From assembly GCA_963383645.1 (NCBI GenBank), contig OY726569.1:78090135-78154134 (forward strand): a DNA stretch of 64,000 nt, written 5' to 3'. Both the position numbers and the translations under genes were made by a program. Each line of letters opens with the position of its first letter. The first letter of the stretch is position 1. Under the pieces are notes generated by a model. That model saw only the letters and a list, made by a program, of their open reading frames with translations, did not search any database and was not told where the DNA came from. Below, piece by piece: positions 46,262 through 58,100 of this stretch. The DNA is from Muscardinus avellanarius (Eukaryota > Chordata > Mammalia > Rodentia > Gliridae).

Positions 46262-47087
46262 CCCCAACCAGCCCAGCTTCCTTATCAGGACCTACTGGAC
46301 TCATAGCCTTTGCAATCTTCTTTCTTCATTGCTGGGACCCCTCTCCTCTCCTTGAACTTTACTCTGATCTTAGCTGTAGGACCAGTCCTTTTTTTTTTTT
46401 TTAATGTGGTACTGGGGATTTAATGCATGGATATTCTACCTCTGAGCTACCCTTCTAGACCTTTTTATTTCTTGTTTTAAAATAAAATACCAGATGTGGT
46501 GGCACATGCCCATAATCTCAATACTTGGGAGGCTGAGACAAGAGGATCCAGATTCCAGGTCAGTCTTAGCAACTTAGCAACACCCTCAGCAGCTTAGTGA
46601 GACCTTGTTTCAAAAAAAAAAAAAAAATTATAAAGGGTTGGAAGTATAGCTTGAAAACTGAATGTCCTATGTCCCTGGGTTCAATCACTACCAAAAAAGA
46701 AAAAGAAAAAAAGGCTGAGGATGTTTGTAGTTCAGTGATAGAGTGCACCTTAGTTTAATACTCAGTACCGAAGAAGAAGGAGAAGGAGAAGGAGAAAAGA
46801 AAAGAAGAAAAAGAAGAAGAAGAGGAGGATGACAAGGAGGACAACGAGGAGGAGGAGGAGGAGGAAGAGAAGAAGGAGGAGAAGGAAGGGGGCAGGGCAT
46901 GGTGGTGCACGCTTGTTATCCCGGTACTTAGAAGGCTGAGACAGGAAGATTGTGCAGGTTCCAAATCAACCTCAGCTACTTAGGCTCTCCGCAACTTAGT
47001 GAGACCCTGTTTTCAAATAAAATATAAAATAGGTCTGAGAGTGTAATCCAGGGACAGGAAGCCCCAGGATCGCATCTCCAGTACCAC

Positions 47088-47129
<42 letters not shown>

Positions 47130-47352
47130 AGGGAGAGGGAGAGGGAGAGGGAGAGGGAGAGGGAGAGGGAGAGGGAGGGAGAGGGAGAGGGAGAGGGAGA
47201 GGGAGAGGAAGAGGAGAGAGAGGAGAGAGAGGAAGGTGAAGGAAGGAAAGGGAGGGAGGGAGGCGCTGCTTACACAGTTCTCAGTTGCTGGCCTAGCTTC
47301 AGCCTTGTGTCCAATTCTGAGGATCTTTTCTGAGCACAAGTTTTCCAAAACT
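45966..47352. repeat. SINEs and purine-rich microsatellites downstream of ACOT6
   Basis: Plus-strand SINEs lie at 46020-46230, 46490-46690, 46710-46770 and 46890-47090; a minus-strand tail at 46403-46465. Simple repeats: (CA)n 46230-46259, (GAA)/(GAG)n 46768-46890, (GA)n and (GGGAGA)n 47090-47265. A short unique stretch (47266-47352) leads into the provirus. Confidence 0.8.
47090..47265 (+). repeat. Long homopurine (GA)n/(GGGAGA)n tract
   Basis: About 175 bp of nearly pure purine on the + strand, starting as (GA)n and continuing as (GGGAGA)n. Sequences of this kind can form triplex (H-) DNA. It grew from the tail of the SINE that ends near 47090. Confidence 0.95.
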
Positions 47353-47771
47353 TGTATAAACATCATAACTAAAAACTGATAGGCAGCGGCTTGTGAGAGA
47401 CTCAAATAACAAAGATTCTTTCCCAAGGATGAAGATATTGGGCCAAATATTAAATTCAAACTGACCTTAGTTAGAGCCACTGTATACAATTAAGTTTGAG
47501 ACAGCCTTGTGAAGTGAGACAAAATATACTATGTCCAGTACCCTTGCCCTAAACTTTATAAAAAATAATAATTTTACTGTCCTTGGCAATCCTGCTTGCA
47601 TGACTATGCTCTTGCTTTTCTGCCAAAAAAATAAAGTATAAAAACTGTAACGAATCCTAAATAAAATGGAAAAGTTTGAATCTAAATTCCTGTGATCATC
47701 TTCTCTCATCGACCTCAGTTTCCCCCTCATCAACATACGAACCCCAACTCTGCTAGGGCTGGACCCCAGCA
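47353..47771 (+). mobile_element. 5' LTR of an endogenous retrovirus
   Basis: About 419 bp are directly repeated at 50098-50511 with scattered substitutions. The segment contains a polyadenylation signal (AATAAA near 47630) and ends 'tctgctagggctggaccccagca'. It is followed by 'tacagtggggcaaaattgg', where a primer-binding site would be expected, but no perfect tRNA match is seen. The left edge is set by where similarity to the 3' LTR begins and may be off by about 25 bp. Confidence 0.85.
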
Positions 47772-48084
47772 TACAGTGGGGCAAAATTGGTGAGTAGTTC
47801 TTCTCATTTTCAGGGAGCCAGGTAGATTGCTCAAGGGTGCTGCAGACCCCTGTTGCATAAAACATTAAAAAAAGACAATGACGTTAAAGATGGGACATAC
47901 TGGGGGGAGAGGGCACCAAATATAGTGTAAATGTATACTATTTATGTTCAATAAAAAAATTGTTAAAAAAAAGATGGGACATACTGAATTAAAAAAGAGG
48001 TTTTTTCATTGATATTGCATATGATATTGCTAAATACATGTTAAAAAAAAGAGATATTTCAGTTTCTACTAAACAACTTAGGCA

Positions 48085-48399
48085 GTTTCTCTCATTTCTA
48101 CAAAAATGTTCTCCTTGATTCCCTAAAAAAAGACATTAGATTTAAAAATATGAAATAAGATAGGTCAAAAAATGAAACAATATTATACCAATCATGTGCC
48201 TAAAAGGTACCTGTCGATGCCTTCTCTATGGAATGTCCTCCGAGATACTCTTGATCCTACTCATGAGGCTATCTGTTTGGCATCTAAAGTAGCAGGTGTG
48301 GAAGCTAAGCCTTTGCTTACAAGGAAGGCTTCTTCCTATGGTTCTGTTAAAGATTCATCATCATCATCATCTTCTGAGGATGAGACAAAAAAAAAATAA
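48085..48399 (+). pseudogene. Gag matrix-like remnant
   Basis: An open stretch of about 75 codons (48172-48399) contains the segment SLWNVLRDTLDPTHEA, resembling the C-terminal part of a betaretroviral matrix domain, then a low-complexity serine/acidic tract that ends at a stop. Upstream, out of frame, a short piece resembles the start of the same domain. It is frameshifted and truncated and cannot make a functional Gag. Confidence 0.6.
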
Positions 48400-48606
48400 A
48401 TTGAGTCCCTTAAAAAAATAAATTAGAGGCCAGGCGTGGTGGCGCACGCTTGTAATCCCCGCGCTTGGGAGGCAGAGACAGGAGGATCGCACAGGTTCGA
48501 AGCCAGCCGCGCGCGCTGGCTTAGGAGACCCTGTTTCCAAATAAAAATATAAAATAGGTCTGGGAGTGTAGCCCGGAGGTAGACGGGCTTCCAGGAACCA
48601 CAGTAC

Positions 48607-48662
<56 letters not shown>
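48607..48662. repeat. (TA)n microsatellite in the provirus
   Basis: About 28 TA units directly follow the 3' end of the SINE at 48428-48610, so the repeat grew from the SINE tail. Confidence 0.97.
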
Positions 48663-48666
<4 letters not shown>

Positions 48667-48669
48667 CAA

Positions 48670-50095
48670 ATGTATATTAAAATTACCTTAAACCCAGAAA
48701 AAGCTTCATTGGCTCAATTGTCAATTTTTACAACATGCTGTAAAATATTATCCTATAAATTCCTCCACTGTCATTTATGATTGGTCTGGTTCCTCTCCTC
48801 ATTATAATTATTTAACATCTATAAAAAATTTAAAAAAAATTAAACATGCAGATAATTAATTTTAAAAGATTTACTAAAAAACATTGATGGCCTACTCCTG
48901 GCTGAGTAACACCCATTTGGGTATCATATTCAAATCAACATATGACTAAAATTTTTCCTGATTTATTTAGATTAATTGGTGCAATGCGTGTCATTATTTT
49001 AACTACTCCTCAAACACCCTGTGTTAAATATTTCCTTCGGGTGTGTGTTGCTACTCCTCATGCATTATTATTAAATAAATTAAAAAATGTATACATTTAA
49101 AAATATCATCAGTCTTATAAGATAAAATGTAAAGATTGCCTACTAACCAATTGTATATATGAGTCCTTGATTAATGAATTTAATGTTCTAATCATTGTTC
49201 ATCAACCCTCATATGTAATGTTACCTATAACCCTTACAAAATCATGGTATGATAATCCTAAAATAAAAGTTATTTAAAAATGATTAAATTAATGAGACCT
49301 AAGGGCTTTGTTGCATCTTTGATTCTAAAAATAACAACATTAATTTCAATAATTACTTCCTTAACCCTTTCCTCCGCTGCTTTGATTACTAATATACAAA
49401 TTGTTCATCTTGTTAATTCCTTGTCTCATAATGTTTCTTTAGCATTAGCTACTCAAAAAATCATAAGTAAAAAGTTAAAAACTAGATTGTCAGTGATAAA
49501 AAAAAACTGTTCTTTATTTAAATAATCAAATCCAAAATATAAAAACTAGACTGCAAGTTAAATGCCATGCTCAATATAAATGGATTTGTGTTACTCCATT
49601 ACCCTTTAATCATTCAGAGTATACTTAAAAACAAGTTCAAACACATCTCTTAAAAATATAAAATAATACACAATTGGCCCCTGATTTAAAGACATTACAA
49701 AAACAGATTCAAATACTTAGTAAAACTCATTTAGATGTTAATTCAACTGCTGATCTAGCTTCTCAATTTGTATCTAAATTCCAGTCAATTTTAAATGTAC
49801 ATTTTTGGTAAAGCAACGCAGCTTCCTTAAAAATGTTTTGCATAATAATCATCCTTCTTTGCTTATGTCTTCCAGTCCTCATCCGCCTCGCCACCCAAAC
49901 AATAAGAGCTTTGTCAATTAAAAATGTTCAAATTAAAAACTCATAAAAAAATGCCACAGCATCTTCATGCAAATCTTGAGAAAGCTCGATCAGGGGATCC
50001 GCAACGGCGTAGATCCCCCATGAAATATGTCTGCCATTCCTTTCTTCAAAAAATTATTTTAGGATTATTTGGATTAATATGTATAATTAAAACTT
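48670..50095 (+). pseudogene. Envelope remnant, multiply broken
   Basis: Fragmented frames show surface-subunit-like pieces (about 48700-49260) and a transmembrane-subunit-like piece (open 49280-49525) with a hydrophobic segment and a following heptad-like region. A further out-of-frame piece follows to about 49630, and a basic tail-like stretch lies near 49930-50010. Stops and frameshifts interrupt every part, so no full-length product is possible. The similarity is to class II (betaretroviral) envelopes. Confidence 0.7.
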
Positions 50096-50097
50096 TA

Positions 50098-50511
50098 TGT
50101 ATAAACATTATAACTAAAAACTGATGGGCAGCGACTTGTGAGAGACTCAAATAACAAAGATTCTTTCCCAAGGATGAAGATATTGGGCCAAATATTATAT
50201 TCAAACTGACCTCAGTTAGAGCCACTGTATATATTAAGTTTGAGACAGCCTTGTGAAGTGAGACAAAATATACTATGTCCAGTACCCTTGCCCTAAACTT
50301 TATAAAAATAATAATTTTTACTGTCCTTGGCAATCCTGCTTGCATGACTATGCTCTTGCTTTTCTGCCAAAAAATAAAGTATAAAAATGATAACAAATCC
50401 TAAATAAAATAAAAACGTTTGAATCTAAATTCGTGTGGTCTTCTCTCATAGACCTCGGTTTCCCCCTCATCAACACACAAACCCTGACTCTGCTAGGGCT
50501 GGACCCCGACA
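50098..50511 (+). mobile_element. 3' LTR of the endogenous retrovirus
   Basis: This is the direct repeat partner of 47353-47771, sharing 'gacttgtgagagactcaaataacaaagattctttcccaagg' and 'tactgtccttggcaatcctgcttgcatgactatgctcttg'. It ends 'ctggaccccgaca' and is followed by TA-rich DNA. Confidence 0.85.
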
Positions 50512-50816
50512 TATATGTATGTAGAGACTATATGTATATATAAAGTAATTACTTTATATATTATGTATATATAAAGTTATATATATATATTTAGTATATA
50601 TATATATATATTTAGTATATACAGCATGGCATGTTAGTGCATGCTTATAATCCCAGTACTTTTGAGGCTGAGATAGGAGGATAACAGATTTATGGCCAGT
50701 CTCAGCTACTTAGGCCCTCTTCAACTTAGTTTCAAAATAAAGAATAAATAAAATGGGGCTGGGGATGTAGCTTGGTGGTGGAATTGCCCCTGGGTTCAAT
50801 CCCCAGTACCACACAC

Positions 50817-50877
<61 letters not shown>

Positions 50878-51717
50878 CTAAAGACAGAAAGACTTTAACA
50901 AGTACTTCTCAAGAAAATAGCAGCCGGGTGTGGTGGTGCACACTTATAATCCCTGCATTCAAGAGGCTGAGACTGGAGGATCGTGGATCATGGACAGCCT
51001 TAGTTACTTAGTGAGGCCCTCTACAACTTAGTGAGTCCCTGTTTCAAAATAAAGAATAAAAAATAAGGCAGGAGGTGTAGCTTGGAGGTCGAATGCCCCT
51101 GGGTTCCATCCCCAGTACCACACACACACACCAAAAAAAAAAAAAAAAAAAAAAAAAAGAAAAGAGTTGTAGGGTGGCTTTTGTGTGTGAGAGGGGTGTG
51201 CTGGGAATGGGACCCAGGGGCATTCTACCTTTGAGCTATACTCCCAGCCCTATTTTATTTTGTATTTGAAAATGGTTTCACTAAATTGCCAAGACTGGCT
51301 TTGAACCTGGGATTCACCTGTCTCAGCCTCCTACGTATGGAGATTACTGGTGTGTGCCATGACTTCTAGCTTTTAACCAGAAATTCTTGGTGTAATGGTC
51401 ATATGCTTTTATTAGCAAATAGATTAGATTCAGGAATCAGGATGCATGATGATTATGATTTTATTTATGGGCAAATGAAATAAAATATTTGAAAATGGAA
51501 GCTGGATGTGTTAACACATGCCTGTAATCCCAGTACTTGGGAGACTGAGACAGGAAGATCACAGATTTGAAGACAATCTCATCAACCTAGTGATACCCTA
51601 TTTCCAAATAAAAATAAATAGGTCTGGGGACATAGCTCAGAGGTAGAATACCTCTAGGTTTAATCTCTAGTATCACAAAAAAATTGAAAATAGAATTGTT
51701 TCTCCCCAGATGCAAGA

Positions 51718-51769
<52 letters not shown>

Positions 51770-52458
51770 ATCCCTCTTCCTTGAAGTGGGTTAATGAAAT
51801 GCATTCACCTGGGTTAATAACCTCATTTTACCTGTGTGTTTTAATTAAAGTAGTATTCTGTAGTATAAATAAATTTTAACTTATGTATGTCAGTACATTC
51901 TTTACTATAAAAGATGGAAGTAAAACAGGTAAAGCAAAAGATCCTCTTAACTCATTACCCAATCCCAGTCTTCCCCCAAGGGTTACTACGGTTACCAATT
52001 TGAAAAGGACCCTTCCAGCCAGTGGTGGTGGTGCACGCTTGTAATCCCCATGCTTGGGAGGCGGAGACAGGAGGATCGCTCAGGTTCGAAGCCAGCCGCG
52101 TGCTCTGGCTTAAGAGACCCTGTTTCCAAATAAAAAAGTATAACAATAGGTCTGGGAGTGTAGCCCGGAAGTAGAAGGGTTTCCAGGAACCCCAGTACCA
52201 CCAAAAAAATAAAAATAAAAATAAAATAAAAGGATCCTTCCAGAACCATATTTTTCACATACATGAATATATATATATATATATGATTAGAAAAATAGGT
52301 TTTATTTTGTAGGTTCAATGCCTTCTCTCTATAGACATAAATAATTAAAACGCATATACTGTATGCTTTGTTTCTCCACATAAAAATACTTTATTAATAC
52401 TTGTGTCAGGCCACAGGACAATAGAATGAGTTCATACACACACACACACACACACACA

Positions 52459-52505
<47 letters not shown>

Positions 52506-52789
52506 CATACACACATATAGTATGTATGTATGTATGTAATTCAGCTTTCTCAGTGGAAAAATCTCCCTGGTCTCCATCCCCTCCATCCCACCTGGGCTAG
52601 TTTTAGGGCTTTATGGCATTCAGGTCAGCGACTTTCTCTGTTCTAGTCTCTGTTCCCATCCCCTACCACATTATAGTCCAATTCAGTGTCTTATCTGAAG
52701 CGTTTAAACTTTAACCACACGCCTGTCTTAATCTGGGGCAAAGATAATTTCAAGGAAGGAAACGAATTTGGCAGGCGCCTAGCACACAG
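50512..52789. repeat. SINE and TA/CA-rich intergenic stretch
   Basis: TA-rich 50512-50620; plus-strand SINEs 50622-50815, 50920-51125, 51505-51680, 52018-52205; minus-strand SINE 51190-51370. Microsatellites: (TA)n 50819-50876, (CA)n 51719-51766, (CA)n/(TA)n 52434-52500, (GTAT)n 52517-52538. Unique remainder without recognised genes. Confidence 0.8.
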
Positions 52790-53110
52790 GTTTAGGGAAG
52801 AGCCCTCTGGTGGCCACCGAGAGCTCTTGGACGAGACATTTTCTCAGAAATCATTAATTTCTCTTGAGGGGCGGGGCAGCACTCTAGGATGAGAGCACCC
52901 TCTCTCCCGCGTCCCCCCGGCCCTCCTAAACCTCCGCACCGCTGAGCGGCCCCCAGGGCCCGCGCAGGCCCCACCTCTGCCCTGCGGGGTTCTGGGCCCC
53001 TGGCCCCGCCGCAGGCGTGGGCGGCTTTGCCCTGGGCTGGAGTTAAAGCCGCCTCCACGCCCGCCCCTGTGACCCGCGGCCTCGGAACCCACTCCAGCCC
53101 ATGTCGATGT
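52790..53110. promoter_or_regulatory. Orphan CpG-rich block between ACOT6 and DNAL1
   Basis: About 320 bp of SINE-free GC-rich DNA contain GC boxes ('ggggcggggc' near 52869 and 'gtgggcgg' near 53018) and many CpGs in a region otherwise made of SINEs. No known first exon or splice donor was recognised. It could be an alternative promoter, an enhancer or an insulator. Confidence 0.5.
52802..52813 (-). promoter_or_regulatory. CTCF-type motif
   Basis: The minus strand reads CCACCAGAGGGC, which fits every position of the core CTCF consensus CCASYAGRKGGC. It sits at the edge of the orphan CpG block, between the ACOT cluster and DNAL1, where a domain boundary would make sense. Confidence 0.6.
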
Positions 53111-53819
53111 CCATGTCCAGTTTTACCTAAAAGGCAGCGGGCCCTGACCGCCTGCCCAAGACAGGGCTGATTGGTGGACAGTTCCTGGATATTAAAGTGG
53201 CAAGTAGCCAGGCGTGGTGGCGCCGCTTGTAATACCAGCTTTCGGGATGCTGAGACCGGAGAATCGCGGTTCCCGGACAGCCTCGGCTACTTAGTGAGGC
53301 CCTCTGAAACTTAGTGAGACCCTGTTTCAAAATAAAGAATAAAAAATAGGGCAGGGGGTGTAGCTCGGAGGTCGAATGACCTTGGGTTCCCCCCCCCGAC
53401 CCCCCCCACACACACCAAAATTTTTTTTTTAATTTAAAAATTAAAAATTAAAATAAAAGTGTCAGGTTTATAGCCGGGTGTGGTGGTGCCTGCCTGTAAG
53501 ACCCTGAGACAGGAAGGATTGCAGGTTTAGGCCAGCCTTAGCAATGTAGGGAAACTTTTGGCAACCTAGAGACTCTGTTTCAAAGCAAAAGATAAAATGG
53601 GGCTGGGCGTGTAGCTTAGAGGTAGAATGCCAAAAAATAAATAAAGGGCTTGTGTGTGGGGGGTGCTACCTCAGTAGTAGAATACCCTGGGTTCAATTCC
53701 CAGTGTCACAATAAATATGGAAGGAAGGGAAGGAGAGTGGGAGGCAGGGTGGAAGAAGAAAAGCAGGCAGGCAGGCTGGCTATTGGGTTATAATTTTCTC
53801 ATTGTCAGAGGCTAGAGTG

Positions 53820-53868
<49 letters not shown>

Positions 53869-54889
53869 ACCTACAGCCCAATTTTTTTGTGTGTGTTTGA
53901 TACTGGGGGAGAACCACCCCTCCGGGCTATACTCCCAGATCTATTTTATTTGGAAACAGGGTCTCACTAAATTGCTGAGAACCTCACTAAGCAGCTAAGG
54001 CTGGCTTCGAACCTGTGTGATCCTCCTGTCTCAGCCTCCCAAACTCGGGGATTACAATACAGCCCACATTTCTTATTTGGAAACAGTCTCACTAGGTTGA
54101 TGAGAGTCTCACTACTTGCTGAGCCTTTCCTAGAACCTGTGATCCTCCTGTCTCAGACTCCCAAGTATTAGGATTACAGCCCTGTACCACTATATCTGGC
54201 TAGAGTGAATTTTAACACGATCATGCAAAATAGCTTTAATGACCCCTAATTCTTAAGGTTGTTTATATTGTATTAAATTTCAAGTCACTTTCTCAGACTT
54301 TTATTCCATTTATAGTTATCTGATAAAAAGCCTATCAATTCCCTATGTTTTGGAGTTTGTTTTAAAGTAAATCTCTAAGCCAGGAATGGTGGTGCACGTT
54401 TGTAATCCCAGTATTTGCTAGGCTCTCAGCAATTTAGTGAGACCCTGTTTCAAAATAAAATAAAATAGAGCTGGTGTGTGTAGCTCGGAGGTAGAACTCC
54501 ACTGGATTCAATTCCCAGTGCCCCCCCACACACAAATTGGTCGAGTTCAGCTCTGAATATTTCAGTAGGTTGGCAGGCGACGTGCAGAGCAGGTAGTTTA
54601 TTCTCTCTAATCAAGAACAGAAAAGGTAACCTTTAGGGGAAAGGAATTTTAAAAGTTGTTTAATAGCCGGGCGTGGTGACGCGCGCTTGTAATCCCAGCA
54701 TCCGGGAGGCGGAGGATCGCGGTTCTCTGACAGCTTAGGTACTTAGCGAGGCCCTCAGCAACATAGTGAGACCCTGTTTCAAAATAAAGAATAAAAAACA
54801 GCGCAGGGGTTGTAGCTCGGAGGTCGAATGCCCCTGGGTTCCATCGCCAGACCCGAAAAATAAATGTTGTTTTATGGAGCAGGGCACAA
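53111..54889. repeat. SINEs upstream of the DNAL1 CpG island
   Basis: Plus-strand SINEs lie at 53206-53420, 53473-53635, 53640-53715, 54378-54525 and 54665-54860; minus-strand copies at 53867-54055 and 54070-54200. (TG)n at 53822-53866. 54201-54375 and 54526-54660 are non-repetitive with nothing recognised. Confidence 0.8.
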
Positions 54890-55113
54890 GTTAACGGGAG
54901 ACTGTAACGTTTCCAGCTTTGGGCAGGCTCGTTACTGCAGAGCAGCTGGACGCGCATCCTGCAGGGCCCGCACCGCCGCCAGCCTCCCCGCACGGCGACG
55001 CCCGCCCGCCGTCCCACAATGCCCCGCTGCGCCACCCTCGGGGGGAGGGGGGAAGCGACCGCTGCCGGGGCAGCGCCGCGCGAGCTCCGGCCAGTGCGCA
55101 CGCGCGCTGACCC

Positions 55114-55148
55114 GGGGCCCTAGCAACCAGAGCAGTGACAGTAGCAAC
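55114..55148 (+). promoter_or_regulatory. DNAL1: Two X-box-like RFX motifs in front of the DNAL1 start
   Basis: GGGGCC-CT-AGCAAC (55114-55127) and GTGACA-GT-AGCAAC (55135-55148) each match the X-box form GTNRCC-N2-RGYAAC with one mismatch in the left half and a perfect right half. RFX factors drive ciliary genes, and DNAL1 is an axonemal dynein subunit, so the sites fit its expected control. They lie 8 to 42 bp before the ATG. Confidence 0.55.
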
Positions 55149-55155
55149 CGCCGGG

Positions 55156-55158
55156 ATG
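55156..55158 (+). CDS. DNAL1: DNAL1 coding exon 1 (start codon only)
   Basis: The coding part of exon 1 is just ATG, followed directly by the donor GTGAGTAC (phase 0). This is recognised because exon 2 (62722-62760) encodes AKATTIKEALARW, so the spliced protein begins MAKATTIKEALARW, the known N-terminus of dynein axonemal light chain 1. DNAL1 is a leucine-rich-repeat light chain that binds the outer-arm dynein gamma heavy chain in motile cilia; human mutations cause primary ciliary dyskinesia. Location next to ACOT6 matches human and mouse order. Confidence 0.92.
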
Positions 55159-58100
55159 GTGAGTACCCCCGGGCCTCGCGGCCCGCGGAGGGGGCTCTGG
55201 GAGTGGGGAAAGGGGACGGTGAAGTGTGGAGGTGGCCGGGCCCACCAGCGGGGAAGGGAGTGGATAGCGGGGGCGAGCTCCGTGGCGTCGGAGGCCCGAG
55301 GCGACCGAGAAGCTCGGCCAAGGGTGGTCTGGGGCGAGGGTGGCCTGGGACTGCTCGGAAGTTGGGTTAAGGTAGGGGGCTCTGACAAGAAAAGGGAGGG
55401 CGAAGAGCAGGAGATTCTTGAAACTGCGGATCGGAGTGCGACAGATGATGGGAAGGAGGGCAAGGATAAAGATATCTTTACACAGCACTCGATTTAGACT
55501 CCCCACCCCCTGACGAGGAGGGAGGCGGGGGCTGGTTACTAGAGGAATCGGCGTAACACCGATTGCAGCAGTCGCCTCTGAAGTGCCCAGATTGCTCTCG
55601 GAAAGAGAGTGCAGTGACCAGGCGCCTTTGTAAAACCTCTTCTGATGGATGAAAGGGCAGTGTTTCTCAAATCTCAGTGTGCGTAAGTAAACTTGTTGGA
55701 ATGCAGATTCTGAATTTTACTATGCTGGGGGGGGGGTTCAGGAATGTGCATTTCGACAATGCATCTTAAGTGGTTCTAAAATTGTGTAGCTGTCTCCACA
55801 CACTGATGCTTTAGGTTCGAAATCTACCAGAGGTCTGCCCTATTAGAGCTATCACAAAGTAATGATTTTACCTAGTGATAGGCCTCAAGTCATTTAAAGC
55901 CTGAACTCTCTCGGTCACCTTCTTGGTAGTTCCAACTAGTAGTTTGAAAGGGTTACAGACCCAGCCAAAGCTATTTAGCAAAATATGTGATTGTCCTGCG
56001 GAATGGAGATATTGGTAAAAAAAATAAGTCTGGGGACTGGGAGTATATCTCAGTGGTAGGGAATTTACCAAGCATATGTGAGGTCTTGGGTTTGATCCAA
56101 AGCAGTATTTGTGTGTTTGTATAATATATAATTTATGTTGTGTATATATATAATTTTGTATGTAAATATAATTATCCGGTGTGTGTGTGTGTGTGTTTCC
56201 AATACTATAGAAGTCGGTAGAAATTGAGCCCAGTAGGTTAAAAAAATGATGAAGTCATGCTCACCCTCAACCAAAACATTAAATATCATTCTTTTTTTTT
56301 TTTTTTTTCGGTACTGGGGATGGAACCCAGGGGCATTCTACCTCCTAGCTACACCCCCAGCCCTGCTTTTTATTCTTTATTTTGAAACAGAGTCTCACTG
56401 AGTTGCAAATGGCCTCACTAAAGTAGCTGAGGCTGTCCGTAAGCCGCAATCCTTCTGTATCAGCCACCCAAATGCTGGGATTACAAGTGTGTGTCACTGT
56501 ACCCTGCTCGAAATACCACTTTTTTTTTTTTTTTTTTTTGGTACTAGGGGGTTGAACCTAGGGACTTTTCTACCTCTGGGCTATACCCCCAGGCCTATTT
56601 TACACTTTATTTGGAAACAGGATCTCACTAAGTTGCTGAGAGCCTCACTCAGTAGCTGAGGCTGGCTTTGAACCTGTGCGATCCTCCTGTCTCAGCCTCC
56701 CAAGCGCTGGGATTACAAGCGTGTGTCGTCACACCCAGCTAAATACCACTCTTAAAAGTAGTTTTCCAAACTGGATGTGGTGGTACACACACATCCATAA
56801 TCCTAGTACGTGGGAGGCTGAGACAGGAAGATTGAAGTTTCACAGCCAGCCTCAGCTACATAGTGAGGGACTCCACAATTTAGTGACACCCTGTTTCAAA
56901 ATAATAAAAAATAGGGCTGGGGTGTAGCTAGGTACCCCTGGGCTCAATCTAATCCCCAGTTCCGAAAAAAAAAAAAATCTTCAGATAATCAATCATTGGA
57001 TGAAGCTAGTCAAGGCTGCCAACTGCTAGTCCTGGGACCCTCCAGAATTACAGGCTACACCCCCAGACCTATTTTTTATATTTTATTTTAAAACAGGATT
57101 CTGCTAAGTTGCTGTCAGCCTCACTAAGTTGATGAGGTTATCCTCAAACCTATGATCCTCTTGTGTCAGCCTCCCAAGTACTCCCAAGGATTAGAGGCTT
57201 GTAATATCATGCCTGGCTCCATGTAGTATTTAAAAAAAAATTTTTTTTAAGTAGTTTCCAATGTCTTTAAAAAGATCATACTTCACATTAAAACTCAGAT
57301 TTCTGGCTTCTCTGAAAAATCAAATAACCATGTTTCACCATTGGATACATTTTTTTCACATTCTAGTATTACTGAAATAGAGTGTCATATAATTGGCAGC
57401 ATCTTTTCCTACTTAATAAAATAGGGGTGATGCTTACAATTAATGGAGCTTTTGTATTTGAAGAAATGTAGTGTTAGAGTAATTCTTCTCCCAGAGTCCC
57501 ACCTGCTGACAGTTGCCTGGAGCTGAGTAGAAATTACCCTATTTACTTGGGCTCTCTCCTTACCCAGCAGCTTCATGCATTAATGATAACCACTTGGTCC
57601 TTTGGGAGGTTGTGTAATTTTTGTGTGTGTGTGGTGCTGGGGTTACTGGTAACCCTTCTACCTCCGGGCTACACTCCCAGACACCTATTTTTTTTTTTTA
57701 TTTGGAAACGGTCTCTTAAGCCAGCGAGGCTGGCTCTCAAACCTGGGCGTACCTCCTGTCTCCGCCTCCCAAGCGCGGGGATTACAGGCGTGAGCCACCA
57801 GGCCCTGCTGGAGATTGTGTATTTTGACTTCTAGCTATAAGGGGAATTAGTGACCTATCCCAGCTTATATTGCCACAATAAACAACTAGATTGCTTCTGT
57901 TTCCACAAGCAATGTTTTAAAAGTATTGTTTTATGTGTCTTTTTATGGACCCATTTAAGGATTTCTCTGGGAAATACAACTAAGAGTAGACCACTTAGTT
58001 ATAGGTTTTATGCATACTTAATTTCCCAATACACTGTCAGAATGGCTGGGCCAGTTTTTGCTTCCTCCAGAAATGCATAAATATCCATTTATCTACATTC

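Larger units (their letters stand above)
47353..50511 (+). mobile_element. Betaretrovirus-like endogenous provirus, pol deleted
   Basis: Two direct LTRs flank about 2.3 kb of decayed internal sequence. Right after the 5' LTR lies a Gag matrix-like fragment; about 250 bp later the sequence is already envelope-like. Protease, polymerase and most of gag are therefore missing. A plus-strand SINE (48428-48610) and a 54-bp (TA)n (48608-48662) sit at the deletion junction region. Frames are interrupted by stops throughout. No clear target-site duplication was found. The affinity to the class II (betaretroviral) group rests on the visible Gag and Env similarities. Confidence 0.8.
54890..55480 (+). 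promoter_or_regulatory. DNAL1: DNAL1 CpG-island promoter
   Basis: An abrupt GC- and CpG-rich island covers the 5' UTR, the ATG and the start of intron 1. It has no TATA box. ORFs crossing it in several frames reflect GC richness. Confidence 0.75.

Noticed and set aside
47013..47489. 158-codon minus-strand ORF with Ser/Leu/Pro runs
   Set aside because: It is the translation of a (GGGAGA)n/(GA)n microsatellite plus LTR sequence.
54864..55370. ORFs of 120-190 codons on both strands in the DNAL1 CpG island
   Set aside because: They overlap one another in many frames in GC-rich promoter DNA and conflict with the DNAL1 start and donor.
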